Assembly: GCA_950295325.1 (NCBI GenBank)
Contig: OX485803.1
Span: forward strand, 55,135,554 to 55,199,553
Length of the DNA stretch: 64,000 nucleotides
Direction: 5' to 3'
Source of the DNA: Polytrichum commune
Taxonomy: Eukaryota > Streptophyta > Polytrichopsida > Polytrichales > Polytrichaceae
Below the pieces are notes generated by a model. The model searched no databases. It was not told where the DNA came from and worked only from the letters and a program-made list of their open reading frames with translations. Below are positions 22,969-35,193 of the stretch, one piece after another (the first letter of the stretch is position 1; the number at the start of each line of letters is the position of its first letter). Made by a program: the position numbers and the translations under genes.

Positions 22969-22971
22969 TAA

Positions 22972-23440
22972 GATACCTTTGGCTTGCCAAAAGTGGTTTG
23001 ATAGCTTATGGTGAATTTGGTCATTAGAGACCCATTTGTCAACACATGTGAATTTGTTTTGCGCAATATGGAGTTCTTGTTGTCGATGGGATTAGTTTTT
23101 GTAGGTTTAAAGGTTGTATATTCCCTTTTTGTGTCCACTGGTTGGTACTCCATTGAGCCAGTAGGGTGTGGTGTGTGCAATATGTATGTAGGCTCTGGGG
23201 GTGGGTTTGTTGTGGTGGTTCCTTCATTTGCGAGTTGGTCCGCTATTTCATGGCATGTAATACCGATATGCGCTTTGCCTTTTTGTATGGTTATGTGATT
23301 TTTGGTCCATAGGATTTGATGTCCTATGATTGAGACGAGCAGTTTGTCGGTGTGGTTGTGTTGGGATGATGGGGGTCTTAGGTGGTTGCCAATGAGGTAT
23401 GTGTTGTTGAGGTTATCGGTAACTATGAATGTGAGGACTA
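22972..23440 (-). pseudogene. LINE relic B, RNase H domain
   Basis: The minus strand from about 23420 to 23220 encodes IVTDNLNNTYLI, an RNase H strand with its Asp, and later KAHIGITCHEIADQLANEG, the conserved C-terminal His/Asp motif. Then a linker runs to the MITE and on to the zinc knuckle. The reverse transcriptase part is missing, so the copy is 5'-truncated at about 23.45 kb. Confidence 0.75.
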
Positions 23441-26429
23441 TCCGGGAGTACTACATGGAATATTCTCAATCCCATAGAACAATGTCATGGATTTGAATAG
23501 TGTTATGAATGTTCACACTTTAATAATAATATGTCCATAACACGGTCGTGAGCAGTTCACTCTGACCCCTTGACACTAGTTTGGATGGCTATTTGATTGC
23601 TTCAACTACTATTGTTCATGTTCTAGTTTGTTATGTTATGCTACGTCAATAATTTTGATTCACCTTAGTTAGGTTTGTTTGGATTGAATCAAATATGAGA
23701 GTGTGCTCTTGAATGGTGTATAGTGGAACCAATCCACAAACCAAAACTAGACATGTGTCACGTCCACGGTTATGGGGCAACATATTCTAAACATGTTTTT
23801 TTGTTGATCCCTATGTGCAAATGATTCCCAATTGATCTCAAAATTTGCATGACACTCAAATGCAACATATCCTAAACATCTACCATTGGAATTCTTAGTT
23901 GGACATGTGTTGGTGGGTGTAAATCCATGTGGAAGGTGTGTAGTTGTAGGATCATTGCCTCAAATTGCAAAGCTTCCCCCAAAATTTTATAAAATAATGC
24001 TTTCAAAATTTGTGAGCCGATTTGAGTAGGTATATTGACCCTCTTTTCAACGAGGGTAACATTTTTTCATTTAGAGATGATTGGAGGTTCAATAAAAAAA
24101 CCAACCCTAATTTAATATCTAAATTGCTGCCCCCGAAGAGCACTCTTGACATTCCTATATAATCTCCTACATAGTAGAACTTGAACATTTAAAATTTGGA
24201 CTATGAGTAGTCATTTCTAACCTGCAAACATCCATATGGTTGGGTTTGTCAAAAGAACTCTAAATCTTGAGCTATGATTGCTAAAATTGACATTGCGTTT
24301 GTTGGGCAAATTTGAGGGGCAATTGAGGATGGGAAGTTAGGGGTTAAGGTTGAGACAACTTTCACTAATAAAATAAAAGACGTTGAATACTTTAGAAGGA
24401 GTAATAGTTAGGGATTGTTTTTCTTGCGAAGACAAACAAATTCTTAGGAGAATGCAAAAACATAAACATATTTTCATGAACATGGGATTTCCTACAAATT
24501 ATGAAGTGCTGAAGTTTTAAGTGAGCACACAATCTATGGGTTAACCTATAAGCACTCATCTAAATACTAATTCTTAGCTACGACGATTGTCAAAACACAT
24601 ATGATGGCGATCAATAACAAGCTGCCAACACATAAACCTTCAATCCATTCGCCTAGAAAAAATGTATTTTATCCATGTCGGCATTACAAGTATCCTAGTG
24701 AGCAGTTAAATGGACGTGGTCGACTATGCATACCTCAACCTTAATGGGAGATACAACGCTTTGGAATAACTAAGAGTTTCTTTCTTTCTCTCTCTCTGTC
24801 TTGGTTCAGTTGGGTTTGTTCGTTTGTTGGGTTAGAGAGGGGGGCTGATATACCCAATTTGGACCTCTCAAACGCTTAGGGGTCAACATGTAAAAACCCT
24901 ACGAATTTGAAGATTCAATGCCAGGGTTTTAATTTTTTTTTTGATTTTGTTTTTGGGTGGCTTTATGAACCTGCTTCTCCAATAATTCAATGATAACAGA
25001 TAGCCCACATGTCGCCAGCTAAATAGTACTTGTTTTGTGCATTTGTTAGAGATATACAAACTTATGCTTCATACAAAATTAGTATACATTACATACACAG
25101 TAAGAGTGCAAATATTTTGTCAGATAATGCATGACACAACATCAAGTGTAAGTGAGAGGCTGGGGTGCCAGGGAGCTTTATTATTCTACTAACTTATTGT
25201 CGCATGCAGAATCCGGTGGTGATGATCTTCAAGTTCAAATGATGATGCTATGTCCCAAAGCTTGTAAACCTCTGTAGCTTATCTATATACATATATGAAA
25301 TGATTTGTCACTTGACAATAGAGTTATTTGTAAATGAAAGTGAGTGAAACCATGGTTTTAGTCCCAAAGTACGAGTTTACCATAATTAACACAAAATCAT
25401 CCAATTCTTCTTAATGTTCGCAATATCATCCACAAGGATTGGTGTCGGGCTACTAAAAAGGGGAGTTCTAGCTTGTCCTACTAGGATGGGTGGGTGGGTG
25501 GGTAAGCTAGTCTTGCAGAGGCCGATCCGGTAATGAGGACAATGGGTCCCTTGCGCATACCCTTTCATACATCCTAAAATTCTCTCACAGTATGAGAAGT
25601 TGAAAGAGAAGTTCCCAAAGCTTGCACACAACTTTCAAAATAAGCTCTGAAACACGATGAGCTAGCGAGCTCTTACCACACTCTATCCTCCCTACTATCA
25701 TGTTCACACCAAAGCGCACGTGGTGTTAAAAGGGTCTGTAATGTTCGCATGGATGCGTGATACTAGAGAGCTAGTGTGGCATGCGACGCTGTGGAATACC
25801 ACAAAATCAACATCGCAAGAATGACAACGATGACAGTGTGATGCATGCGAACATGTGGTTCCAAATCTTGGGTGGCATAGTTTATTGTCGAAGCCCGTGA
25901 TATGTAAGAGATAAATGTGACAACAAGGAGGGAGATTTAAACTGAGCACATCCGTTCCCTAGGGTTTCATGATACAAGACGAGGGAGTGACATCATGGAA
26001 GTTAAGGGTCGAAATTAAGGATTCTAACCCATGATTTCATCCTTCTTTGAGGGGCTTTCCGGATAACTCTAACGTGTATTGGATTTTTGGAAGAGGTTGC
26101 CGGCTTACTTTGGACGTATATCCTGCATGCTCAGTAGAAGGAGCGCCATGAGGGGGATTATTATTATACTACTCTTTTATTCCTTCGCTTCACATGCTCC
26201 AGGCTAAAATAATATAGTGCATGGAACTTCTAGTTGTACAATTCCGTAAGTCGGGTACGTTTTTCATGCACCAAGTGTGGAGTATGTGCTGTGGTCCTTC
26301 ACTTATGGAGATCGAAACTTTGCTATCTTTGATCGCAAAATTGCCAAATATCGGAATAGAATAGGAGCCTTCGATCCGCCACTAGGCACTAGCGACTCGC
26401 TAAATTCCGGTAGTTCAATTTTGGGAGGG
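23441..26429. other. Unassigned intergenic sequence
   Basis: A short CT-rich tract occurs at about 24780-24800. No gene, tRNA or bounded repeat was recognised; open frames are short. Confidence 0.4.
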
Positions 26430-27240
26430 AGAATGGCACGTGTCATGGAGAGGAAGGTGATGTGGCACGAAGTTAAGGTGTGGGTCGACATGCATGGAAA
26501 GGGTCGAAGTCGCCATGGTACTAATAAGAATGATACTTGTGAGAGTGGGAATAAAAGGTTTCGGGTGGTTGTCATCCAAGTTAGACTAAGAACGTAGTAC
26601 GTATCATAGTTTTATGACAAGTTCTCTTGACATGAGATCATGTGTTTTGTTTTCTTTGAAGTGGAAAATATCATCTTTCGTGAGTTGGATGTGATTGTGG
26701 AACAAGGTTTGTTTCGAGATGTGTTGAAAGGGTTGAACCTGTCATGGTATTATAGTTGTGCTTGTATACATATGGATATGTTTAGGTGGTTGAAATTCAA
26801 GTTAGACCGTATCATAGGATTATGACATCAAGAGTTTGTTTTGTTTTTGGAAGTGAAATTGCCACATGTCGTGAGGTATTGATTTGAAACATGTGGAAAA
26901 TTTGATGTGGCGTGAAAATAAGGTAGGGTTCAACATGCAAAGGGTGGATCATGCCATGATACTACAATAATTAGAAAACTTTGAATATTCTTGGGTGTTT
27001 GAAATCCAAGTTAGACCATTGCATAGTCTTACCACACTATTAATTCGTTTTATGAAGTGGGAATTCCACATGTCGTGACATATCGATTGAAACATGTTGA
27101 AAAAATGGTCGTGGCATGAAAGAAACATGTAGAGAGGGTTGAACTTGTGGCCATAGTACAGTGGTACTTGTAATAAATGAACAATCATGGATGGTCGACG
27201 CCTATGTTAGACCATGCAATACCACCATGGGAATTCTTAA
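26430..27240. repeat. Four-unit diverged tandem repeat, ~200 bp each
   Basis: The series CACATGTCGTGA ... GTTGAA/CATGCA ... CATGGTACTA ... CCAAGTTAGACCAT recurs about four times, with unit lengths from about 190 to 215. The identity between units is modest, so the array is old. The open frame 26277-26597 overlaps it and is not a credible gene. Confidence 0.55.
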
Positions 27241-28149
27241 AAAAGTTGGGATTCTATCCCCAAAGCTTGCATTGTGGTCCAAGTGACCACCTTGGTGCGA
27301 GGTGTCTCTTTGGCATTTCATGGGCTTGGGCAACGACAAAAATATAAGTTCCAATATTTGGAAACCGTGACATTGTCAATAGGTCAAACACGACAATCGT
27401 TATGGGTGGTGTGTTGGTATGTCTCGAACAACACCCACAACTTATTTTGGAACACAACCACAATACAAAAATGAAACCCAAATGTTGCATCCTTTAAAAC
27501 AAAAAAGCTTAGAGATTCAATAAATCTCATGCTTGGTTTGAATCACATACAACCAACATAAATGCACCCATACTTATCAAGGGTAGTAATAGAACTATAG
27601 AGTCGAGGGTTCCCAAATCTCAATGGAACAAAGTAAAATAAGCCACGAATGATGTCTTAGCTTTAAAGTTCAACCCCTCATTAAAGTAGGATAGACCAAG
27701 CATGTCAAAACATGCATTCTTGTTAAAGCAATGGCTGGCGAGTTGAAATTCATGTGATTGGTTGCATGCCACCAAAACACATTTGCATGCAATTCATTAA
27801 TTGCAACTTGTCGTATTTTTCATCTAGCTCGTACTATCATATTGTCATCCTAACAATATTCATATGCTAGCATGATTCACATTCATCTAAAACATTTCAT
27901 TAAAAAAAAATGTAAACATCAATCGACAAACTAGGGATACCGATTTTTTCCACACAATTCAAAAACACTTCAAGGGGCCACCCGGGGGTTCAAATCCGGA
28001 CCTTCACACTTAACACACCAACCACCTTGCTCAACTTCAAGGTGATAATCCCTTGCCAAAACAAATAATGGACACTCATCACACATGTTGTTTAAAAATA
28101 CAACAAAATATTTCAAGGTGTCAAATTCAATGTTTGGAATTTTGGAGCA
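27241..28149. other. Unassigned intergenic sequence
   Basis: No gene recognised. A GGTTCAAATCC motif at 27987-27997 resembles a pol III B box, but no matching A box is at the right place. Confidence 0.4.
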
Positions 28150-29843
28150 TACTTTTGTCTATATATTGCTTAAGACGGATCAACATGGTCGAACCCCTAA
28201 GTAGGAATCCTCTAGATATGGGTTTTCAAAAGGCGTTGATGACACCCAAGGTAGGGTCAAGTGACTCGGTCCTTCGATTCATGACGGCTGACATTATGCA
28301 AATAGATTCCGGAGAGCTAGACAATCAACCTAAGGCATATCATGAGTCCATTAGTGATTTTAAGTCGTGTTGTGCAATCGTTGCAGGGTGTGCTCTTTAT
28401 CCTTGGTTCTTGAACCTGCACAATCCATAGCATTTTGTTTTTAATAATTACATCAAGTGGCATGATACAACGATAGTGGTTTGCAGTGTGTCCTTCCAAA
28501 GGTCAACCATGAGGCTTTTTCCCTCCACGAACATCATGATACAATGTACAGTGGTCATGTTGGAGTACATAAGACTTGGAAGAGGGTGCGAGTGAATTTT
28601 TGATGGCATGAGATGAAAAGGTCCATTAGGAGATATGTAAAATCTTGTGAGATTTGCCAATGGAGTAAAACTCATGCTTTGAAGTCAACATGCATGTTAC
28701 AACCATTAAAGACTCTCGACGTGAATTGGGAGGTGATCGACATAATTTTATATCTGACTTGATACCTTCCACTCATGATCATGATGCCATCTGTGTGTGT
28801 GTGTGTGAATAAGTTTACCAAACTAGCCGCTTCATGCCAACCATGACATAGTTACTATTAAAGAACCAACAAGGTTGTTTTGTGATCATGTGTGTAAACT
28901 TCATAGTCTACCTAAAGTAATTCTAAGCGACAAGATACTAGATTCACAAGTAGATCTTGGAATGCATTGCATGGTTTGTTGGGTCAAGGTGGGGTCAAGG
29001 TTGGCTATGTCCTCCGCATTTCATCCTCAAACCAATGGACCAACATAACTGGTAAACTATGTTATGGAGGACATGTTGCAACACTTTGTAAAATTAATGC
29101 AGGATGAGTGGGACAAATTTGCCACGGTAGAATTTGCATATAATGACTATTGGCAAAAGCTGGTTTGGAATACACCGTTGTCCTAACACACGTGTTACCA
29201 TCATGCGACACCAATGAGTGGAGATCAATAGTTGTCGAGTCCATGTTGCAAGAAATTTGCCGAGCATGTGTTAGATGTAATTGATCGGACGAGAGACAGT
29301 TAATCGTTGTGCAATAACGGTATAAATACTATGATGAAAAAAATAGATGAAAAAATTTATTATGAGGTGGACTAATAAGTGCTTGTAAGTATTGCCGACA
29401 TTAAGCCGAAGGTCCTATGTACTAGAGAGCTATTACCACAATGGATCGGCCCATTTTGGATAACCAAGAGGATAGGGGTCGCAACATACCGCATGCAACT
29501 ACCTAGCAAATTTAAGATATACGATGTTTTCATTTGTCATTTTATCGGCAATATGCAACCTCCCCCTCCACTAGTCTTTGAGGAGGATGCATCATATGAA
29601 GTAGAATGCGTGCTTTCACATGAAGATAAAGGGTCTCATTCTCACCCCAAGAAATTCTATTTGATTAAATGGCTTAGATATGCACTTGAGCATAATTATT
29701 GGAAGCTAGAGAGCAAGTTGAATGTAAAAGTCCTCAAGGAATACCGGGCGAACACTGGGATGCAGGAGCCAAGTTGGACAACACACTTACATTACATGGT
29801 GTTAAGCGTAACCATGAAGCCCCATTTGTGCATAAACATTTGA
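28150..29843 (+). pseudogene. Ty3/gypsy chromovirus relic: integrase and chromodomain
   Basis: In order: a weak RNase H tail (VEPLSRNPL near 28190); an integrase zinc-binding HHCC region from 28532 (HH ... GHVGVHKTW ... SCEICQ); integrase core fragments including LDVNWEVID, SDLIPSTHDHD, VILSDKILDS, SSAFHPQTNG and DEWDKFATVEFAYND; then, in the frame 29379-29843, the integrase C-terminus (LPQWIGPFWITKRIG) and a chromodomain (YEVECVLSH ... FYLIKWLRY ... NYWKLES). In-frame stops and several frameshifts break the core. Flanking LTRs were not identified, and reverse transcriptase was not found. Presumed to have been a nuclear retrotransposon, now inactive. Confidence 0.85.
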
Positions 29844-30454
29844 GTTAAAAGGTATTTTAAGGGTAGGGCACCTTTTCGTTCTTTTAGGCTTGCACAAGAT
29901 CCTTTAAACAAGGCATTATTATTGATTTTCCTTGCTCTACGAGTGGCATGGAGCATGAATATAGATACAAATCCCTTGGCTTGGTGTAAGTTAAGTGTTT
30001 GTCTTGCCTATTGTTTTGATGCACTCCAGTTTGGGCTTTGCAGTTTGTGAACACATACGCTCATTTCTAAGTGGGGTGTAATGTGTATCTATTTACTAGT
30101 TACCTTTTCAATCTCTAATTCCAACTAGACTCTACTATTCATAAGACTAGATAGATGACTCCACCTCGGGAGATCTAATAATTATAAAAGGTAAAGGGAA
30201 GTTACCCACTAATTGGGTTTATGGTTTTACACAATGTGCTCACCTCATAAGTAATGACCACCGCTTAAGAGCACTTAATGCACCCCAAACAATATACTCC
30301 ATATATACATAAATATATTCGTTCAATAAATAGAAGTGATAACCGGTGTTAAACATGACAAGGTTCTTTCTTATCGATTGACGTGCTTTACCTTCTACAA
30401 TAATTTTGGTCCAATGTCACAAAATTTGGTATAACAAAAAGCACATTGCTTTGT
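29844..30454. other. Sequence downstream of the gypsy relic, possibly its 3' end
   Basis: The 3' LTR would be expected here, but no pair of matching long direct repeats was found in the window, so nothing can be assigned. Confidence 0.35.
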
Positions 30455-30630
30455 CTAATTAGTGTGGGTTACCTTTCGAGTTACGTATTACTGACATTGC
30501 CATTTTTAACCAACTAAGTTATATCATGTTCTCCAATGTGCATAGTACCTGCTCGTGTTATTTGGGTAAAAACGGATACTCTCAAATACAATGTCATAGC
30601 AACACATAACTCTAACTATAACCCACACTA
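30455..30630. mobile_element. Small inverted-repeat element, family with a copy at 50135-50335
   Basis: The ends read TTAGTGTGGGTTACC and its complement near 30615. The interior ACCAACTAAGTTATATCAT reappears in reverse at about 50250, where the same ends flank it. Length 175-200 bp, no coding capacity. Target duplications were not clear. Confidence 0.5.
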
Positions 30631-30664
30631 AACAGAGAAAACAATGTAAAGTAGACTAAATATG

Positions 30665-30862
30665 ACATTCAGTGTGACTCACTACTTGGATTTACACGAT
30701 GCTATATCTTTTTACTATGAAAATATTTTTTCACCAAGTAAAGTTGTCCATGCTCTATAACGTCCAAACTACCAATTCAACATTTGTGAGTAAAATATGA
30801 GATGTACAGTAAACACACATAGCATTGCGTAAATCGCAATAGTAAGTCACACTAAACATCAC
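30665..30862. mobile_element. Small inverted-repeat element, family with a copy at 33536-33735
   Basis: The left end AGTGTGACTCACTACTTGG runs to ACGATGCTATA, and the right end is its imperfect reverse complement (ATAGCATTGCGTAAATCGC then GTCACACTAAA). The same arrangement occurs at 33536-33735. About 200 bp, non-coding. Confidence 0.5.
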
Positions 30863-31189
30863 ATTTAGTGTAGTCTTCATCACACCATTGAATGTACACA
30901 ACGCGAGTACGCATGCCACGAAATGGCCCAATGTATGTTGGAGATGAAGTTGAATTCACTACATGGCATGGGATGCCATGTGCTTTATCCATGGAGTGTG
31001 GTGTGAATGCATGGGTATGCTACTTGGGCAATAGCAACCACTTCGGTTTAATTGTACGGTTTGAATGTCGACGGTGATATACTACTATTGAAAACGTTGA
31101 GTAAACTAACCTAGTGCTTGTCACAACACTCCCTAAGCACACCCTAATGAATGAGCATAATACATTGTGTTAGTTAGGTGTATGTGGGC

Positions 31190-31860
31190 CACGAGAATGG
31201 GCCAATGAACAAGCGGGCCTTATTACCGGCCGCCATCCACATGGGAAACGCCGCACCCCTTGCCACCCCCCTTTCTTGACCACTCCCAAGTCAACCGGAC
31301 CTTAACAACAACAATCACCTCCCAATGCAATTTCCAATAACAATATCCCGCCCCGTCACCCGTGGGACCCACCCCCTCTTTTCCCTTCCTCACCTCCCCC
31401 CCTCCCTCCTTTATTGGGGGGCCCGAACTTGTGGCTTGAATCTCCCGTGGGCATGTGCCGGCTCGGGAGGCCGACGGGCCCCACCGCCGTTTCGTGGCTA
31501 GGAACCGGCCACCCGCCACATGGCATCCCCGGGACGGAAAGAGTGCGGACCTCACCCGAACACGGGCCCACCACCCGACCCCACAATACAGATGATGAAG
31601 AACACCACACGGCGTTCAAACGGATGCGGGGCCCACCGCCGCCATCCACTCACTCGTTGCCCGTGTGGCCACTTCTCATTTGGGGACTCGGGATCGGACC
31701 CCCCCCCCGTGCGTGGGTCCCGCCGGTCTGTTGGGCCCGGCTTCTATCTATCCCCTTGGAGTCGGAATGTTCTTGCATGCATGCATGCGTGGGGGGGGGG
31801 GGAATCATATACATACGGCCCAAAGGCAGTTATGCATGGGGATCGGGGGTAGGGGGGGGA
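31190..31860. other. GC-rich island of unknown nature
   Basis: About 670 bases are visibly much richer in G and C than all surroundings, with several C or G runs. Many overlapping frames are open in both directions, including the longest open frame of the window (31414-31920 plus, 168 codons), as expected from few AT-rich stops. No known domain was recognised. It may be a promoter-like island, a gene fragment or a repeat of different origin. Confidence 0.5.
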
Positions 31861-31865
31861 GGGGA

Positions 31866-32290
31866 AAGCTTATTTTTAATGTATACGTACACTTGTTTCA
31901 CTTGGAACGTGATAATGTAAATTGAGCTACATGCAATATGGTGTTTAGTGTCGCATGGTATCTAATGTCACCATGGGAACTTCTCGGATGCGACTTCTTA
32001 TGAAGTAGTGAACAAAATGTTGTCACGGATGGTGGATGAGTTCATCCATTGGCCAAAACCCGACCATGGTGGTGGGGGGGGGGCTATATCTAGGGTAAAA
32101 GGTGAAAGCTTGTTTTGAATGTCCATGTACACTCGTTTCACTTGGAACGTGGAAATGTGAATTGAGCTACATGCAATATGGTATTTAATGTCACCACCGT
32201 AACTTCTCGGTCGCCACTTCTTATGAAGAAGTCAACCAATACTGTCATATATGATGAATGAGTTCATCCATTGGCCAAAACCCTACCTTC
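31866..32290. repeat. ~237-bp tandem duplication
   Basis: Two copies (about 31866-32060 and 32103-32285) share TTTCACTTGGAACGTG, ATTGAGCTACATGCAATATGG, written here as GAGCTACATGCAATATGG, and AGTTCATCCATTGGCC. They belong to the dispersed family with TTTAGTGT motifs also present near 11.9, 39.7 and 58.8 kb. Confidence 0.7.
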
Positions 32291-33114
32291 TCCTTTGAGC
32301 AACTTGTGATGGATTGTTGTCATGGATGGTTTAAATTTGGATGAAAAATCACTTGGTAAGTGACTGTAAATCCATACCCCCCCCCCAAAAGAAATAAAAA
32401 ATTGCAAGGACTGACAAATAAGGTTGGGTTAACATTTAGTGTGGGTGACACTATACCGAGGTTTACAACTAGTATCGAGCAAGACAATTAGGATGGGTGA
32501 CGCTAATCCTGTTATCATGTTTAGTGTACTTACAAAGTCTAGGAGTTCCCCCCCACCCCCCCTTTTTTTGGTTGTGTTGGGTTCAAGGATGCCAACGTAA
32601 CCCCCCACGAGATTACACGTCTCCTTGGATGCGTTCCGTGGGACCATGCATCACATGAGCATAAGTGTCCTTTAATTCCAAGATACCCCGTTTCTAGGAA
32701 GCACTCGGATGTGTATTATGAACTTTTGAGAAACAAATGTAGATCATGTGTCTTTTTTGATTGGAAAGCAAGAAACCACCATGTAGTTGCTTCGTAATGT
32801 TATGTCAAACTAGTATATTTGGGCACACCATTATTCAACTACTACCAACCGTTTCATGCTAATAATATCAACACACGGCTTCACCCGAGTCGATCATGCT
32901 GAATATGCCAATGCAGTGCTATGCACTGAGAAGATAATCATAGTATAAATCTAAATAGCATTTGGCTCATTCCCAGCCCAACCCAACGTACACACTCATC
33001 TGGATAATGTTACGGCTTCTTGATCGGCCCTCCATGACATAAGGAAATTGTTGCACATGAGTATACGTTTCATCCATCAACCAAAAACCTCTTAAATTAA
33101 TGTATATATATATG

Positions 33115-33146
<32 letters not shown>

Positions 33147-33535
33147 CACATGTCCATGATGTCAAATTTCGAAAGTTATTTTGACGCTGAATTAGTTTCA
33201 AATATATTGAATTATTGATATAGTGGTTGGAAATTTGGATTTACGAAGCACAAATATACAAGGGGGGGGGGCCATAACTTTATCGTGGATGGATGAGAGG
33301 TGAGTTCACATCCAACAATCATCTCTCGCAAGTCGACATGGGCCTTGTGTTAACTAACCCTTCATCCACAATGCCTAGGGTTCATAGATGGGGCCAATGG
33401 GTTTGTGGTGTCTACACAAAGTCATCCATTATGAAGGGCAAAAAACACACACTAAATTCTCTTTACCTTCAAACCACATATTCTTGGGCCATTTAAATAC
33501 ATAATTGACATCAGAGACCCGTAAAGTTGTGTCTC
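32291..33535. other. Intergenic sequence with poly-G/C and TA microsatellites
   Basis: C or G homopolymers lie near 32382, 32550 and 33262, and a TA repeat passing into CA lies at about 33103-33150. No gene recognised. Confidence 0.45.
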
Positions 33536-33735
33536 CCGCTTATGATATTCAGTGTCACTTACTGTTTGGAATTACTTGATGCTATAAGTTCTTGGTATAG
33601 ACATCGTTTTGGCTTACCAACAATGGCTAAGTAACATGTTGAGACAATTTCAAATACGAGCCTTTAACTGATACAAAACATGATCATCATAAGTAGAGAC
33701 TTATAGCATGGTGCAACTCCAAATAGTAAATGACA
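33536..33735. mobile_element. Small inverted-repeat element, second copy of the 30665 family
   Basis: Left end AGTGTCACTTACTGTTTGG with GATGCTATAAG, right end CTTATAGCATGGTGCAACTCC... TAAATGACACT; these are imperfect reverse complements. Confidence 0.5.
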
Positions 33736-35193
33736 CTACCTACCATACATGTTTAACGGGATCTAGATGGGATGAAACGGGCCTCAATTTCATAGGGAAG
33801 TTGCTTTAACATCTACCCTTTTCATCCATGGATGATTGTGTTTACATGGACATTATGAATACAAAGCCTTTATTGGGTGGGTGGTGGGACGGTCCCAAAA
33901 CACGAAGGTTGCAGTACTAGCTTCACATATTGTAGGTTGTTAGTAGGTGAGGCGGAAAACAATTCAAAATAATTAAGCCTAGTTTTGGTTGCAAATATTG
34001 GGCTAGATGGTCTAAATGAATGGAAAAATAATCATCAAAATGCTTAAATTTTAGGAAATTCTCCAATTTTCCCAAGGCAACCTTTGAACTGGGGCATTGC
34101 AAACTTCAATATCACTTGCAACGCTACACAATCTCTCATCCTTGTCAATGAAATGGAAAGTATGAGTAGTTTGCCTCTAGCTCTCAACCATGCTTGCAAA
34201 TTCTCAAACAACCTTTACTGAACATGAGCACCAAACTACACAAAGGTAGTTCACAACCCTAATCAACACACTAAGATAGCTTAATTTAAACCCTCGAGGC
34301 TAACATCGCGCACTTAGCTACCATGAATGAATGAAAAATACGTTACATACATGGATTTTGTACTTAGGACATACTACGTGCCTAAACAAACGATGTACAT
34401 ATACATATTTGCCTACTTTTTCATACAGACCGGCTAAGCCCTTTTTATGCAATTAATTAATTATTGGGCAAAATGTGCCAAACATGCTATAAGCTTATGG
34501 TAATCCAACTCCCATCTCATCCAATTGGGTGCCACATGGGATGGAAACCATCCACGGTGGGGGGGGGGGGGGTAGGTGGTTTGTGGATGGGATGACATTT
34601 GGTGCCGTTATGCCATGCAATTGATGCATGCCCATGGGTGGTTGTGCCCACATGCCAACTAACATAATTCATGGCCCCAACCATCCAAGTGAGATGGTTT
34701 TGTGGCTTTTGTCATCCTTATTTAGCATCACCAATCCCAATTTAGTATGGTTATCTTAAATTAGTGTTAACCCTCGAGCGTTCTTATGCTCAAAACTAGG
34801 TATCTTCTTGTACAAAAAACCATGTTTTTCTAAGTAGCATTGATATGTGCAATTAGGTTGACCCACTCCAATTTATTGGCATTCCACACTACTTTGCTTT
34901 TCCTTACCTCAATATAAAAAACATATTAAAAAAAGGTCGTGTTTGCTTTGCAAATTGATATATAGGTTATACATTTTTTGGGTATTTGATTTTGATCCAA
35001 GATAATTAAAATAGATAATTTTTTTGAAACATGTTTGTGAAGACAACCTAATTGCACGCTTGTGTGTACATTTGATATTGCCTTGACCCACACTAATTTC
35101 TTAACAACTCATATTATTTTGAATATTTACTACCATGGTAATGAATACTCTTAAAAGAAACTAAACATGTTACAAATCGTGGTTGCCATACAA
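33736..35193. other. Unassigned intergenic sequence
   Basis: A 14-base G run lies at about 34559-34572. No gene or bounded element recognised. Confidence 0.4.

Noticed and set aside
27960-28030. tRNA gene or second SINE around GGTTCAAATCC
   Set aside because: The B-box-like motif has no A box at the proper distance on the same strand and no cloverleaf could be drawn.
31414-31920. Longest open frame in the window (168 codons, plus strand)
   Set aside because: It lies in the GC-rich island where stops are rare and other frames are open too; the protein is Pro/Gly/His-rich low-complexity text with no domain or homology mark.
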